From contig JAOANU010000020.1 in assembly GCA_034387635.1 (NCBI GenBank), positions 248,001-312,000 on the forward strand: a DNA stretch of 64,000 nucleotides. Reading direction: 5' to 3'. The stretch is from Rhodosporidiobolus odoratus (taxonomy: Eukaryota; Basidiomycota; Microbotryomycetes; Sporidiobolales; Sporidiobolaceae). Positions 11,177 through 20,622 of this stretch are shown here, piece by piece. Position 1 is the first letter of the stretch, and every line of letters starts with the position of its first letter. The notes beneath the pieces are model-generated. The model made no database searches, was not told the origin of the DNA, and saw nothing but the letters and a program-made list of their open reading frames with translations. The translations under genes and the position numbers were made by a program.

Positions 11177-12654
11177 ATGCCGCACAATCTGCCGCCCCTC
11201 TCCGACGTGCTGGATGTGACACGGCCCACATCTGATGAACAGCTACGTACATTACCTCCCGCGAGCCTGGTGTATGCTTGTGCAAGGTTGTTGACTGTCT
11301 GTACTCTTCTCGCCGCCTCTTCCACCAGTTCGCTTCTGGGAGCCCGAAGGTACGCTGCCAGACCATGCTACTCTATTACTGTTCCGCGACCTGATCACTC
11401 TGCTTCCGTCCATCGAACAGACGCTCTCCGCCGGATCTTCCCCTATCTCGATACCGAGCGGAATAGGGCCAAGTTTACCGGACGCGAGGTAAGTCCGCAA
11501 ACCCCCCGAAAAATACTCTGTTCAGCTTGCCTGACAGCCTTTCCTTGCTACCGTCTTTCTCTCTGCTACATCCCCAGTTCCAAGCATACAACATCCCAAA
11601 CCAGATCGAATGGTTTGTGAACCAATTCATGCAAAGAATCTATGGCCAACTTCCCGGCGAAAATGGGAGAGAGGGCTTGTACCACATCAGGCCTGAATGT
11701 ACGGTGTACCTGAGCCCAGGGCTCGATGGTCATACTGGTGAGCCGCTCTTTCGCTTGCACTGTAGGATTACGACGTGTTATGTGGCTGAACTTACCGTCC
11801 TATTTCTTTCTTGCAAATTTTAGAGTCCACCCGCGGGAGGATTGCGGTCCCTATGTGCAAGATCAGGGTCGACACCGCTGAGCTACCGAGTGCCGACCCT
11901 CGCCAGCTTGCACCCGCCCGTACGTGGGTCTTGTGTGGCCCGCTACAAAGGCATTACGCCTTCCCAGGCCCTGCCCTGCTTCCCAACAGCGCCGGCGGGT
12001 GGACTCCCAATGCTCAAGCGTTTGCGTTGGGTCATTGGGCGGGTATTCCAGCGAGACCGTACATGCTCACTGCAGGTGAGTCTCGTTCTGTCCTTTCTTC
12101 CCAGACTCTATTCCTTTGATCCTGCAATCTCCTCCTTCAGCTGGCAGAGCTTTCACCTTCTCCTCGACTGCTCATGTCTGTTCACTCTCAGTCCAGTATT
12201 GATGGGTTACGTGTTTGTTTTCAAACAACTATGTGCAGCCGGTTCAACCCATCCGCATGCCTCAGCAAACACAGCGCTACGCCAAGCCCTCGCCTCGCGC
12301 GCTTTCGTCGCCGGCGGCGCCTGCGGTGTTAGCTGGACGCTACTCAACCCCGAGGCGTACCGCAACGCTGAACACCTGCCGGATTCCGTGCATTGGCATC
12401 TTGAATTTGAGATTGAAACCCCAGAGGGCGGCCAGAGGCGACCGTATGTCAAGCGGTACTTTGAAATCGAGTTCAGAAGGGATTTAAGAGCTGTACAGGA
12501 TGAGATTGAAGAGCGGGAAATGCTGGCGAGGGGACAGGGTGGGGGTCACTCGAGTGTGGCGCGGGAGATGGGTAGGGGTCAGGAGGCAGCGGGTCAGAGG
12601 GACAGGAGGATGGCAGCTTGTTGGCCGGAAGCGAGGCAAGTCAGACAGTGGTGA
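11177..12654 (+). CDS. Unknown family, copy 2 of 3 (intact)
   Basis: Not recognised. Six exons close exactly: 11177-11246, 11329-11349, 11421-11488, 11578-11737, 11824-12075 and 12239-12654, encoding 328 residues. Motifs shared with the two sister copies: QIEWFVNQFMQRIYG in exon 4; IAVP and FPGPALLP followed by GGWTP in exon 5; VAGGACGVSW, EFEIE and YFEIEF..LRAVQ in exon 6; and the terminal ACWPEARQVRQW. A charged Gly/Arg/Gln-rich stretch precedes the terminal motif. There is no signal peptide or transmembrane segment, so it is probably intracellular. The start ATG is the first in frame and fits the exon-1 phase of the sisters. It is the best reference member of the family because no frame is disturbed. 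Function is unknown and I do not propose one. Confidence 0.75.
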
Positions 12655-13480
12655 ATCAAAGGAAATGAGTCGTGAGACATCCACCGTATTGTACAGCCAG
12701 CGAGAGAAGGTTTGTGCAAAAGAGCCGACCTTCTCAATTTGCGGATTTATCCCTCTCCTCCCTATATCACACTGCGTTGAGGGCCATCACAGGTAGCCAA
12801 GCGGCGTTGTGTCAGTCTCACATGGTGTCCAGAGTAAGCTGGGATGATTAGGTGTCAATGCTGCCAACACAAGAGACTTGGAGTACTCACCTTGTGCACC
12901 GTGACAGTGACGAGCCTGCATCCCCTTCTTCTTGTTCTGGCCTCCACACACATCGATATACTCGGAATATTATTGAAAGGAAGACGGTAACGAGGAGGTT
13001 TGTCCAAAGTCACCTTGCTAGGCTGCGCTAGCTAGAACGCCCCCCATGTGTAAAGTCCCTTTCTTTATTGTTTCATTCAACCTCTCCTCTTCTACTTCCC
13101 CCTCCCGTACTGGCATATTCTTTCCTGCAGGACCCTGCTACCACCTCGACTGGCGTCGACGTGCAATCTTGGGTTGAGGATAGGAATGTTGAGTAGTGGG
13201 ATGGAGTTGTAGCTTCGGATTGTTGTTCTCTTGCTTCTTTTTCTTTAGCTTCAGCAACGAGGATTTCATCACTGTTACCCTTGCTATTGTTGCTCACTGC
13301 GCTACTCTCGCAAGTTTCCCTCACCCCTTGCTGGATCCGCGGCCTCCCACACGGTCAACGTCGCTGGCCCCAGCACACCTTCTCGGGTGGATCGGTGTGT
13401 GGGTTGATTGTTTCGTAATCCTATAAGGCGTAGATCTGTAGCATGGCCAGGCAAGGATAGAAGACATCACTGACTATATC
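12655..13480. other. Gene-poor spacer after copy 2
   Basis: No convincing gene. A minus-strand open frame at 13073-13324 has a charged, Ser-rich reading (ILVAEAKEKEAREQQSE) that might be an exon of the neighbouring small gene, but I could not join it. The rest shows nothing beyond ordinary non-coding sequence. Confidence 0.4.
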
Positions 13481-13977
13481 TCAGCCCCAGTCCCGCCTCA
13501 TTTGCCAAGTGACAATGAGGTAGCGAGACGGATTCGAGGGATCGCGGAGGATTGGTGCACGGTCTGGAAACCCATGAGTATTATTCTGGTAGCGAGAGTT
13601 CAGCTTTTCGAGGGTGATGTACTTCTGAGCTTTTTGTGTGGCATTCTGGGCAAGGGAAGTCCAGTGAGCCTGAAGTGCCTGCGTACTGCAAGGAGTTAGA
13701 CTTACCTCCATTTCTCCCGCATCATCAACACCAAGCTCCTCATCAGCTGCTACAGCAAGAGCACGTTTCTGTTTGAGAGCACGAGCTCACTCCCATATGC
13801 AGTTGCTTTCCAGCGAGAGTCTGTGTCTAGAGCCATCTGCTCGCCCTCCAGCTTTCTCTCCCTAAAGCTCTGCACAAACCCCCGAAGCTCCGTGTCGACA
13901 TCCTCATCATCCGTAAAGTTTGTCACCAAAGTCCGCTTACGGCCTTTGCCTTGGCGCCGAGCAGAGATGGCGAACAT
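13481..13977 (-). CDS. Small uncharacterised gene (structure uncertain)
   Basis: Two coherent coding pieces run on the minus strand. The first starts at ATG 13977 and reads RRQGKGRKRTLVTNFTDDED then ELRGFVQSFRERKLEGEQMA, a basic patch followed by acidic and helical sequence. The second, near 13780-13560, reads RALKQKRALAVAADEELG, then ALQAHWTSLAQNATQKAQK and YITLEKLNSRYQ, which looks helical. No canonical intron joins the two frames cleanly around 13780-13800, so this may be a small nuclear coiled-coil protein with an odd intron, or a decayed gene. I do not recognise the family. Confidence 0.35.
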
Positions 13978-14048
13978 GACAGGAGCGTGTTAAGTCGAAA
14001 GCTTGGGGAGTAGGCAGCGAGTTGGAGGTGGGAGTTGTGGGAGGAGGA

Positions 14049-14835
14049 CTAAGGGGTTGTCTTGGCAGTATCGAACAGCATTTTAAAGCTGATATCATCA
14101 AGGTTGGTTGCACCGGCAGAAGTGGTGTAGGAGAGATGAGATGGATTCATTCGGCGCCTTTGAGGACATAGAGGTCGAAAAAGACGAAGAGAGGGACTTT
14201 TCAGACAGAAGCAGAGATACAGTGCGAGGACAATAGTCAGGTCAGGTATTGGATCAGGCAGAGGAGCCGTATGACGTACTTTCCATTGTATCCTCATCTT
14301 CAGATACATTCTTCCACTGGTCTTGCATGTCAATATCTCCGTCGTCCGCGCCCGCCGATGGACCGACGCTGATCCCGAAGCGAGGCGAGGTACCTTGCCA
14401 GGAGCTTTGCGATGGCCGGTAGGATTGGCTGAGTGAGAGTGCTGAATCGGCTCAGGGCTTTCACCCAGGCGGAGGAGAGGCTTAGCCGCGCGCTGCGGTC
14501 TACTACTAGCGATGAGAGATGCTGGTGTAGTCGGCATGCCCGCTAAAGATGGTGAGGGAGGAGATGCGGCGGCTTCTGATGAGATTCGGGTAGGAAGTGG
14601 GGTGGAGGGGGAAGGGCGTCTGTGGGCTTGCTGTGGGCACAGGGGCCGAGTAAACTAGATTATAGAGCGACTGTACGAAGCGCGAGCGAAGAGCGACACG
14701 GAGAGGCGAGCAAGAGCTGTTTGGCAAGAGATGAACTCGAGAGGACGAGGAGGGAGTTGGCCTGGGAACAACGGTGTCACGCTTGCAGAGTCGGTCCTCT
14801 CTGCCAGGCGGACCAGGAGAACGTTTTGATGACAT
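14049..14835 (-). CDS. Uncharacterised Ser/Pro-rich protein with acidic middle
   Basis: Likely exons run from ATG 14835 (MSSKRSPGPPGRED, Ser/Pro/Arg-rich) via an intron starting gtacag near 14695 into a second exon (PLPTRISSEAAASPPSPS; RPQRAAKPLLRLGESPEP). An acidic piece follows (DDGDIDMQDQWKNVSEDED) and, after an intron starting gtacgt near 14280, a last exon reading NPSHLSYTTSAGATNLDD and ending FKMLFDTAKTTP. Length would be roughly 200-240 residues. Low complexity with an acidic tail is common in small nuclear regulators, but no domain is recognisable. The intron between the second and third pieces is approximate. Confidence 0.4.
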
Positions 14836-16028
14836 TGCAGCAGAGAACGTGAGCTACGAGGTGAAAGCGAGGTGAATCAGCTTCCCTACACCCCCGCGCC
14901 GACTCGCTCGCCCGCTACAAGACTGTTAGACGTACTCGCGCACCGTTTGACTCGCCCGTATCCCACTGACCACGCTCCCCGCAAGCCCTGAGCAGTTTCG
15001 ACATGTAGTCGGAGTGTGAAGTCGAGGTGAAGTCGAGGAGCGTCCGCCGAGTGGGTATTGGTAAAGTTTCGATCAGACCAGCCTCTCCTGCTCAGGGTAG
15101 AATGCCCCGTATGCGGGCAGTGCGTAGTATACGTCCCAGCTCGGCAAAGTGGAGAGAGGACGAGAAGTCGGCCAAACAAGAGGAAGAAAATCGGCCGAGC
15201 TTGGCCGAGCCCCCCATAACCAGGTTCGGTAAGGGCTGGCGAGGAATCGAGCAGCCCGCAGGGGCGCAAAACGAAGCGAGCAGAACGCTGGAAGCTTTTA
15301 CGATGATATCCTTCCTGCTCTTTGGCTTGTCGCTCTCGGAAAAGCCGAAGACGGTCATCGTCCTCATCGTCCTCCTTTCTTGATAACTTCATTTCTCTCG
15401 CATCTCGCTCGAGAACATCTCGTTAGTTTACTCGCTACTATCATCGCTTTCGCAACCCGCCCGCCTCCCCTGTCTACTGCGGCGTTTTTCCGCCCGCCTC
15501 CCCTTCGTTGCCTCCCCGGCTTTGCGCCCGGCCGCGGCCTTGTCCGCAGATGTGGCGTTCCGAGGGCGTTCTCCCTTGCCCCCAAGCTCAAAGCAACAAA
15601 ACTAATCATTAGACTTTCATCCCTTTCTCCTTTACTCTCTCCTACATCTCTCCCCCTCAATCTCCGGAAACGAGCGAAGTCGCTAGCGCCCCGACTGTAG
15701 CATTTGACCTTTCTCCGTACATGCGCTCGGGATTCTTGCGTGACGGGCGTGGGGCAGCGAGGGGGCTCTGCTCTTGCGTACCTAAGCTCTTTGAACCCAA
15801 GGATAGAGTGGGAGAAAGGGGACGACCCTGCGACTCTACGACCCTGTGACTCCGCAACTTTGCGACCCCGCGCTTTTCCCGAGGAGCTCAGTGTGGTCCG
15901 CGGTCGTACGTTCACGCGGACGTGAATCCCTAGGCCGACCGCCCAGCTTTCGCCTTTCTCTACCCTTCTCCCTGTCCTTCATACAGACCGTCTCTCTTGC
16001 TTCGGACCAACAACCGCTACCCTCGTCA
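14836..16028. other. Spacer before copy 3; one doubtful minus-strand ORF
   Basis: About 1.2 kb without a supported gene. The minus-strand frame 15392-14886 begins MKLSRKEDDEDDDRLRLF and RERQAKEQEGYHRK, which could be a real N-terminus, but what follows has no recognisable domain and I cannot splice it. Plus-strand frames at 15380-15925 look accidental. The spacer is much longer than that between copies 1 and 2. Confidence 0.35.
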
Positions 16029-17483
16029 ATGGCCACCCTGCACCTGTCGGCCTTGTATGCTGACCATAAGAAGGGTGTGCTACTGCAACATTTGTTGATC
16101 CGCTGTCCGGGCTTCACGTTCAGTGCTGACCTTTTGACCCCATCCTGGCGTTGTCATAGGTCAGGAAACGCCTGTGGAGGGTACGCTTGATTTTTCCTTC
16201 GCAACGTCCTTCTTACAAAAGTCCCATTCGAGCTGAACTGGTTTTGTTCTACTTGCGAACAGAGCAGCTTCTCAAGGTTGTGCCGTCCATGTACGATTTC
16301 GCAGTTAATCGCCACATCATTGATAGCACCGAAGTATGTCACTATCGGTGCAACTATACCTCCCGTTCTAATCCGTGCTGTTCTAACATGACCCTCTGTG
16401 CCGCACCCCTCCCCTTCCTCTGGTGCTTACAGTTCCGCCAATACCACCTTCATGCACAAATCGAATGTTTTGTTCAAGAGTTCATGGGCGAGGTCTACGA
16501 CCTTGAAAGCGCAAGAAGCTATTATGTCAGGCGAGACTTTATGATCTGCGCAGACCGCAAGGGCAGCGGTCACGGATATACAAGTGAGCCATCCTCTCTG
16601 TTCAAGAACTTGCTGTCGCTTGCCGGTGAAACGCACAGAAGGACGGGCGTGGACGCTGTCTTCCTATTGCTCACCGTTACTTCCTCGCCTTGGCTGACTA
16701 TTTCCTTCTATGACTTGGTGTCTATGAGAAACAGAGGAGGATCGACAAATCATAGCTGTGCCCGCAGTTAGGCTTGACGCCCGTCGGTGCGCTATAGCAA
16801 ACCATCCTGCCGGAATCCAAACGGAGGCCTGGCTGTTGTACGGAACGGGCGGGCGCCCTACCAATTTTCCGGGTCCGGCACTCCTTCGGATCGGTGACGG
16901 ATGCTGGTCCCAGGGCGGTTACAGATTCTTGAAAGGTTGGTGGTCCGCAACATCGAAGACTTGTTGCGTGATTGACGCCGGTATGTCTTTCCTCTGATGC
17001 CTTGAAGTGGCCTATGCCTGTCAATATTGCTGACATTTTCAGCTCAAATTTGCAGTCGCAGCTAAGCACCCAGGAATTGAAAACTACCGATCGCGCATAA
17101 CTTGCGCCCCCGGGTCGACACACCTCGGCAACGCCTCACGCAAATATCTCGCCGAAGGTATCCGCCGCGTCCGGTGGCAGCTTACGGAGCCAAGCATGTC
17201 TATGGTTGTCTGCCCGCGCGCAACCCGCTGGCTACTGGATTTCGACATTGCCATCTCGGACGATGCGGGAAAGGAACACGTCGAGACACGATACTTCGCC
17301 ATCGACTTCGTTAGGGGGTTGCAGGAGTTACAGGACGAAGAGGCACAAGGGAGGATCGCGTTCGCGTCAGCGCATTCGGCAGGGCGGATGAATGAGCTGG
17401 GCAGAGGTCAGGAGGGTGCAAGCGGGAGGGAAGGTAGAATGGCAGCGTGCTGGCCCGAAGCACGTCAAGGGAAGCAGTGGTAG
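16029..17483 (+). CDS. Unknown family, copy 3 of 3 (intact, most diverged)
   Basis: Six exons close exactly: 16029-16074, 16160-16180, 16263-16333, 16433-16583, 16735-16980 and 17056-17483, encoding 320 residues. Intron positions and phases match copies 1 and 2 throughout, and exon 2 is again 21 bases as in copy 2. Family motifs are QIECFVQEFMGEVYD, IIAVP, NFPGPALLR, RRVRWQL, LDFDIAIS, ETRYFAIDFVRGLQELQ and the terminal ACWPEARQGKQW. The first exon encodes MATLHLSALYADHKK. It has no signal peptide or membrane segment. Function is unknown; conservation of both ends and of the YFA-(I/V)-(D/E)-F and WPEARQ motifs points to a folded protein under selection. It lies 3.4 kb from copy 2. Confidence 0.72.
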
Positions 17484-17897
17484 AGTGAATAAGTGTGGCA
17501 CGGAACGATCGCTGTCCTCCAAGCGTTTGAACCATGCTGACATTCTCAATTAGCATCTGCATTCGATACCTGCTCTCCGAGCACCACGCTGATGCTAGCA
17601 CCTTTCGCCGCCGGCAGGCATAGAACAGTGCACATAGAAAATGAATTGAGCGAAAGAGCCAGACTGGGCAAAGACTCGCTCGTCAAGCCGTCAATTTCGT
17701 TGGCCTTTCGATACATCTACACGGCGGAGTACTACGTCTACTTACGTAGGATGTTCGCCAGCACCCGAGGCCCTGCATATAGGCTGAAGAGGACGCACCT
17801 CAGCAATTGCTGGCCTTGTCACGATGCTCCACCTCGATCGTCCCGTGAAGTTTGTACGTGCTCCCTCCTCCAGCGCCGTCCACTCTTCCCGCACTGT

Positions 17898-18570
17898 TCA
17901 CACTCTCCCTCCCTCCCGTAGCCGCCTCGAATCCTCCGCCTCCCCCGCCTCTCCTTCCTTCGCATTAACCACATCCTCCCACCCGTCCTGTCCCGCAGCG
18001 CCCGCCTCCTCCTGATTCAACAACCCCTCGAAAAGCTCCTTCCTCCCTTTAAATCTACGATACCACCCCGAGAACCCGCCTTCGAGGATGACGACGTCGA
18101 TGTTGGCGGGCAGGGATGGTGAGTGGGAGAGGAGGTAGGCGGCGTAGGGACCGCGAGTTTGGGAGCGCATGCAATGCACTATGATCGTGCGCAGATTGGG
18201 TCGGGGGCGGATGTAGCGGTCGACGACGGCGGAGCTGTACTCGTAAGAGTATGGAGAGGTAGAAAGGGGGTAAGACCAGGCGGGATGGTGCAAAAAGAAC
18301 GGCGTGCTTGCAGTTTGTCCTCTGACTGAAATTCCTTCGTCGTGATGTTCACCGCACCGGGCAGGTTCCCACCTGGAAAGTCACTGCTTCTCACATCTGC
18401 GCACCGGTCGCAGTCGGCTCAGCCAGCTCAACCACGTAGGACAACGACAGAAGGGACGTGCCAATGACGAGGAAATCGTCGCATTTCGGGTTTGCGAGAA
18501 TGAGGTTGGCAGCCTGGTCGGCCGACATGTACTTTTGCTTCGGCTCTCCTCCCATGACTTGGGTATCCAT
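17898..18570 (-). CDS. Cdc25/rhodanese-like phosphatase or arsenate reductase (Ych1/Ibp1 type)
   Basis: Three exons (18570-18462, 18396-18312, 18234-17898) encode 176 residues. The rhodanese fold is shown by DFLVIDVRSSDFPGGNLPG, AVNITTKEF, and the active-site loop IIVHCMRSQTRGPYAA with a catalytic Cys in a HC-X5-R-like arrangement. It ends with a conserved-looking GGFSGWYRRF and a charged tail. Small single-domain proteins of this kind in fungi are Ych1/Ibp1/Acr2 (phosphatase or arsenate reductase). Both introns appear to begin with GC instead of GT (gcacgt at 18461, gcaagc at 18311); these are the only junctions that restore the domain frame. It lies between copy 3 of the unknown family (convergent) and the helicase/NUP54 mosaic. 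Confidence 0.78.
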
Positions 18571-19035
18571 ACGGCTAGGGGGAGTATAGCAGCGAGTCGA
18601 GGGAGGTGACGTTGATGAAGTGGGGTGGGGAGAGTGGGAGAAGAGCGGTACGGCTGCAGTAAGGCAGGCTCGGGGTAGATGGCGGCGGAGTGTCGGTGTA
18701 CGATGCAGCTTGGCTGGACAGCAACGCAGCAGAGGGTTTGATGAAGGACCAAGGTGAGGTCAAGCGGAAGGACGAGGACAGCCTCACCTCGTTGCTCAAA
18801 ACGCCTCAGCGGAGCCTTGGAGAACACGCTAGTCAAGTAGATAACAGCTATAAGCATCTGTCAACCTGATCCATAAAGCGTCAAGCGAAGATCGAGGTGA
18901 TCTGGTCAGAGTGAGCTTGGCAAAGCGAGACTCTTTAATCAACGCTTCACAGACTTCGCTTCCTAGCTACGAATATTATCAAGCATACGCTTCCAGTCCT
19001 CATAGAACCCCCGCCGTCCAGTCAACCTACGCCGG
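18571..19035. other. Spacer between rhodanese-like gene and helicase remnant
   Basis: Divergent spacer of about 465 bases. It should hold the promoter of the rhodanese-like gene, and its right half may be the former promoter of the helicase whose start codon is at 19036. I see no distinct motif. Confidence 0.3.
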
Positions 19036-19372
19036 AATGGCCGACGACCTCACTTTCAACTTCTCTTCTGAACCCTCCGCCGCTGGTCCCGCTCGCAACA
19101 ACCGCAACAAAGGTGAGGGGAGAAGCTCGGGCTGAGGTGGTTGATTGCAAACGAGTGTGATCGATTGATGGATCTTGGGTTTGAGGAACGAGGAGCAAAT
19201 GAGGGGTATCTTGGAGGAGTTGGAGAAGAGGGCAGGCAGTGGCAGTGGTACGCCCGTTATTCTGATTTTTCTGGTTTTCTGGGGCGACTCACGTACCCTT
19301 CGTTGTGCTGTTTCGCAGCTGCTTCACCCTCCTCGACTGGCGGACCGCGCCGCCGTACCATCCTCTGTGTAG
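19036..19372 (+). pseudogene. Remnant of a DBP7-like DEAD-box RNA helicase
   Basis: It begins MADDLTFNFSSEPSAAGP, an N-terminus like that of fungal Dbp7, followed by a GT donor at about 19112. The Q motif, motif I and Ia/Ib are missing. At 19150 the sequence resumes as NECDRLMDLGFE, an altered motif II (normally DEADRLMDLGFE), and about 4 extra bases (19186-19189) shift the frame before EQMRGILEELEKRAG. After a plausible intron (gtacgc to ttcgcag) comes GGPRRRTILC, the start of motif III (normally followed by SATM), and there it fuses directly to NUP54 sequence. Deletion, frameshift and loss of the catalytic residues make it non-functional. Dbp7 acts in 60S ribosome assembly; the intact gene is presumably elsewhere. 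Confidence 0.7.
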
Positions 19373-20572
19373 GTTTCAGGTTTGGATATATAATGAGATT
19401 CCGGTGGGGCGGGGTGCGAGTGGGTTTGCGAGACCGCCTAATGTGGGCGAGGTGGGGTGGGAAAAGGTTAGGAGGGAGAATCTGGATCCGGAGAGGTGCG
19501 TTCTCGTGTTCTCTTTTTGTTTCGGCACAGTTCTTTTTCCTCCAGCTCGGTCGCGAGTAATTGCTCAACATCGACGAGCGATATGATGGCTCATTTTGAT
19601 CTTGTACTGTGTTGTCTCTTCTCGCAGGCTCGTCCCTGCTCTCGCCGTCGGGTTCACCTCACTCCAAAAGCGCTCCGAAGCTCAAGCCGCTCAAGCCACA
19701 CAACAAGCCGCCCTCCTCACCCAAATCCACGACCACCTCTCCCAACTCTCTTCCACCCACTCCCTAACCACCTCGCTCCGCACCCTCCGAGCTCAACAAA
19801 CCGCCCTAGCCCTCTCCTCCCGCCTCGCCGCACTCGTAGCTAAAGCTTCGGCTCTCAGTCCAGCGAGGGATTCGAGCGTTAGGAGGGAAGAAGATGAGAT
19901 GAGGGTTGGGTTGGAGAGACTCAAGGGGGAGGTGGAGAGGGTTAAGGGGAGGGGGAATGAACTTTGGGCGGGGGTTGGGCAGTGGAAGGCTAGGCGGAGG
20001 GAGGAGGAGGAGGGTGAGAGGTGGGCTGTTGCGGATGAGGAGGGATTGAGGAGGGTGTTGGAGGTGCGTTTCAATCGGTTTTCTCTTTTCGATCCGTCGT
20101 TACTTTTCGTCCTGTCGTCGTCATGCTACGATCGTGGGAATGGACTGTCAAGCTTTGTCGCATTGCCTGACTCGCATTTCGTTTTGCATTCGCCTCGCAC
20201 CCAACCCGTCTCCACTGCCACTTTCACCTCCGCCACCCTACGTGACACACCTCCTCAGATCCTCACCGCTCAACAATCCGGCCTAGACCACCTCACTCGC
20301 ACCCTGACCACCATGGCCAAAGACGTCGACACGATGAACGAGAGCTTCGGCTTGCCCGTTGGCAAAATCGTTGCTTCTTCCTCGTCCTCGTTGACCGTTT
20401 CGGTGACGGGTGCCGAGGGGCGATGAAGATGTATTGAGGCGGTGGGGCGGTACGCCGGTACGTTATTCAGGATGACGTTGGGATGAAGGCTGGGACCCGG
20501 CGAAGTAGACCTCCTCTTTGGCACGGGAATGAGACGAGCATCCCGCGGAATGGGCTCGAGCCTTAAGAGAGG
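19373..20572 (+). pseudogene. Truncated second copy of NUP54 3' half
   Basis: This is the second copy of the duplicated segment 7878-9080. It starts inside the conserved domain (CRFQVWIYNEIPVGRG), keeps both downstream introns and the stop, and adds about 140 bases of 3' flank. The FG-repeat region and the start codon are absent. The first ~130 bases and the first intron carry many substitutions relative to NUP54, whereas the following exon, intron and last exon are almost identical (a handful of changes, such as Leu to Trp near 19984). The reading frame is open, so a short coiled-coil product is possible if it is transcribed from the upstream remnant, but no promoter or start is evident. Confidence 0.85.
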
Positions 20573-20622
20573 TTTCTCTTTCGGGGACCGGAATTGCGAA
20601 GTAAGGCTTGCGTTCAGCTCTA

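Noticed and set aside
19496..20426. Treating the second NUP54 copy as a full gene
   Set aside because: It lacks the FG domain, first exons and start codon, and joins helicase sequence upstream; better called a truncated duplicate.
7878..20573. Transposon or retrotransposition as cause of the NUP54 duplicate
   Set aside because: Introns are retained, there is no poly-A tail, and I see no terminal repeats or target-site duplication at the edges.
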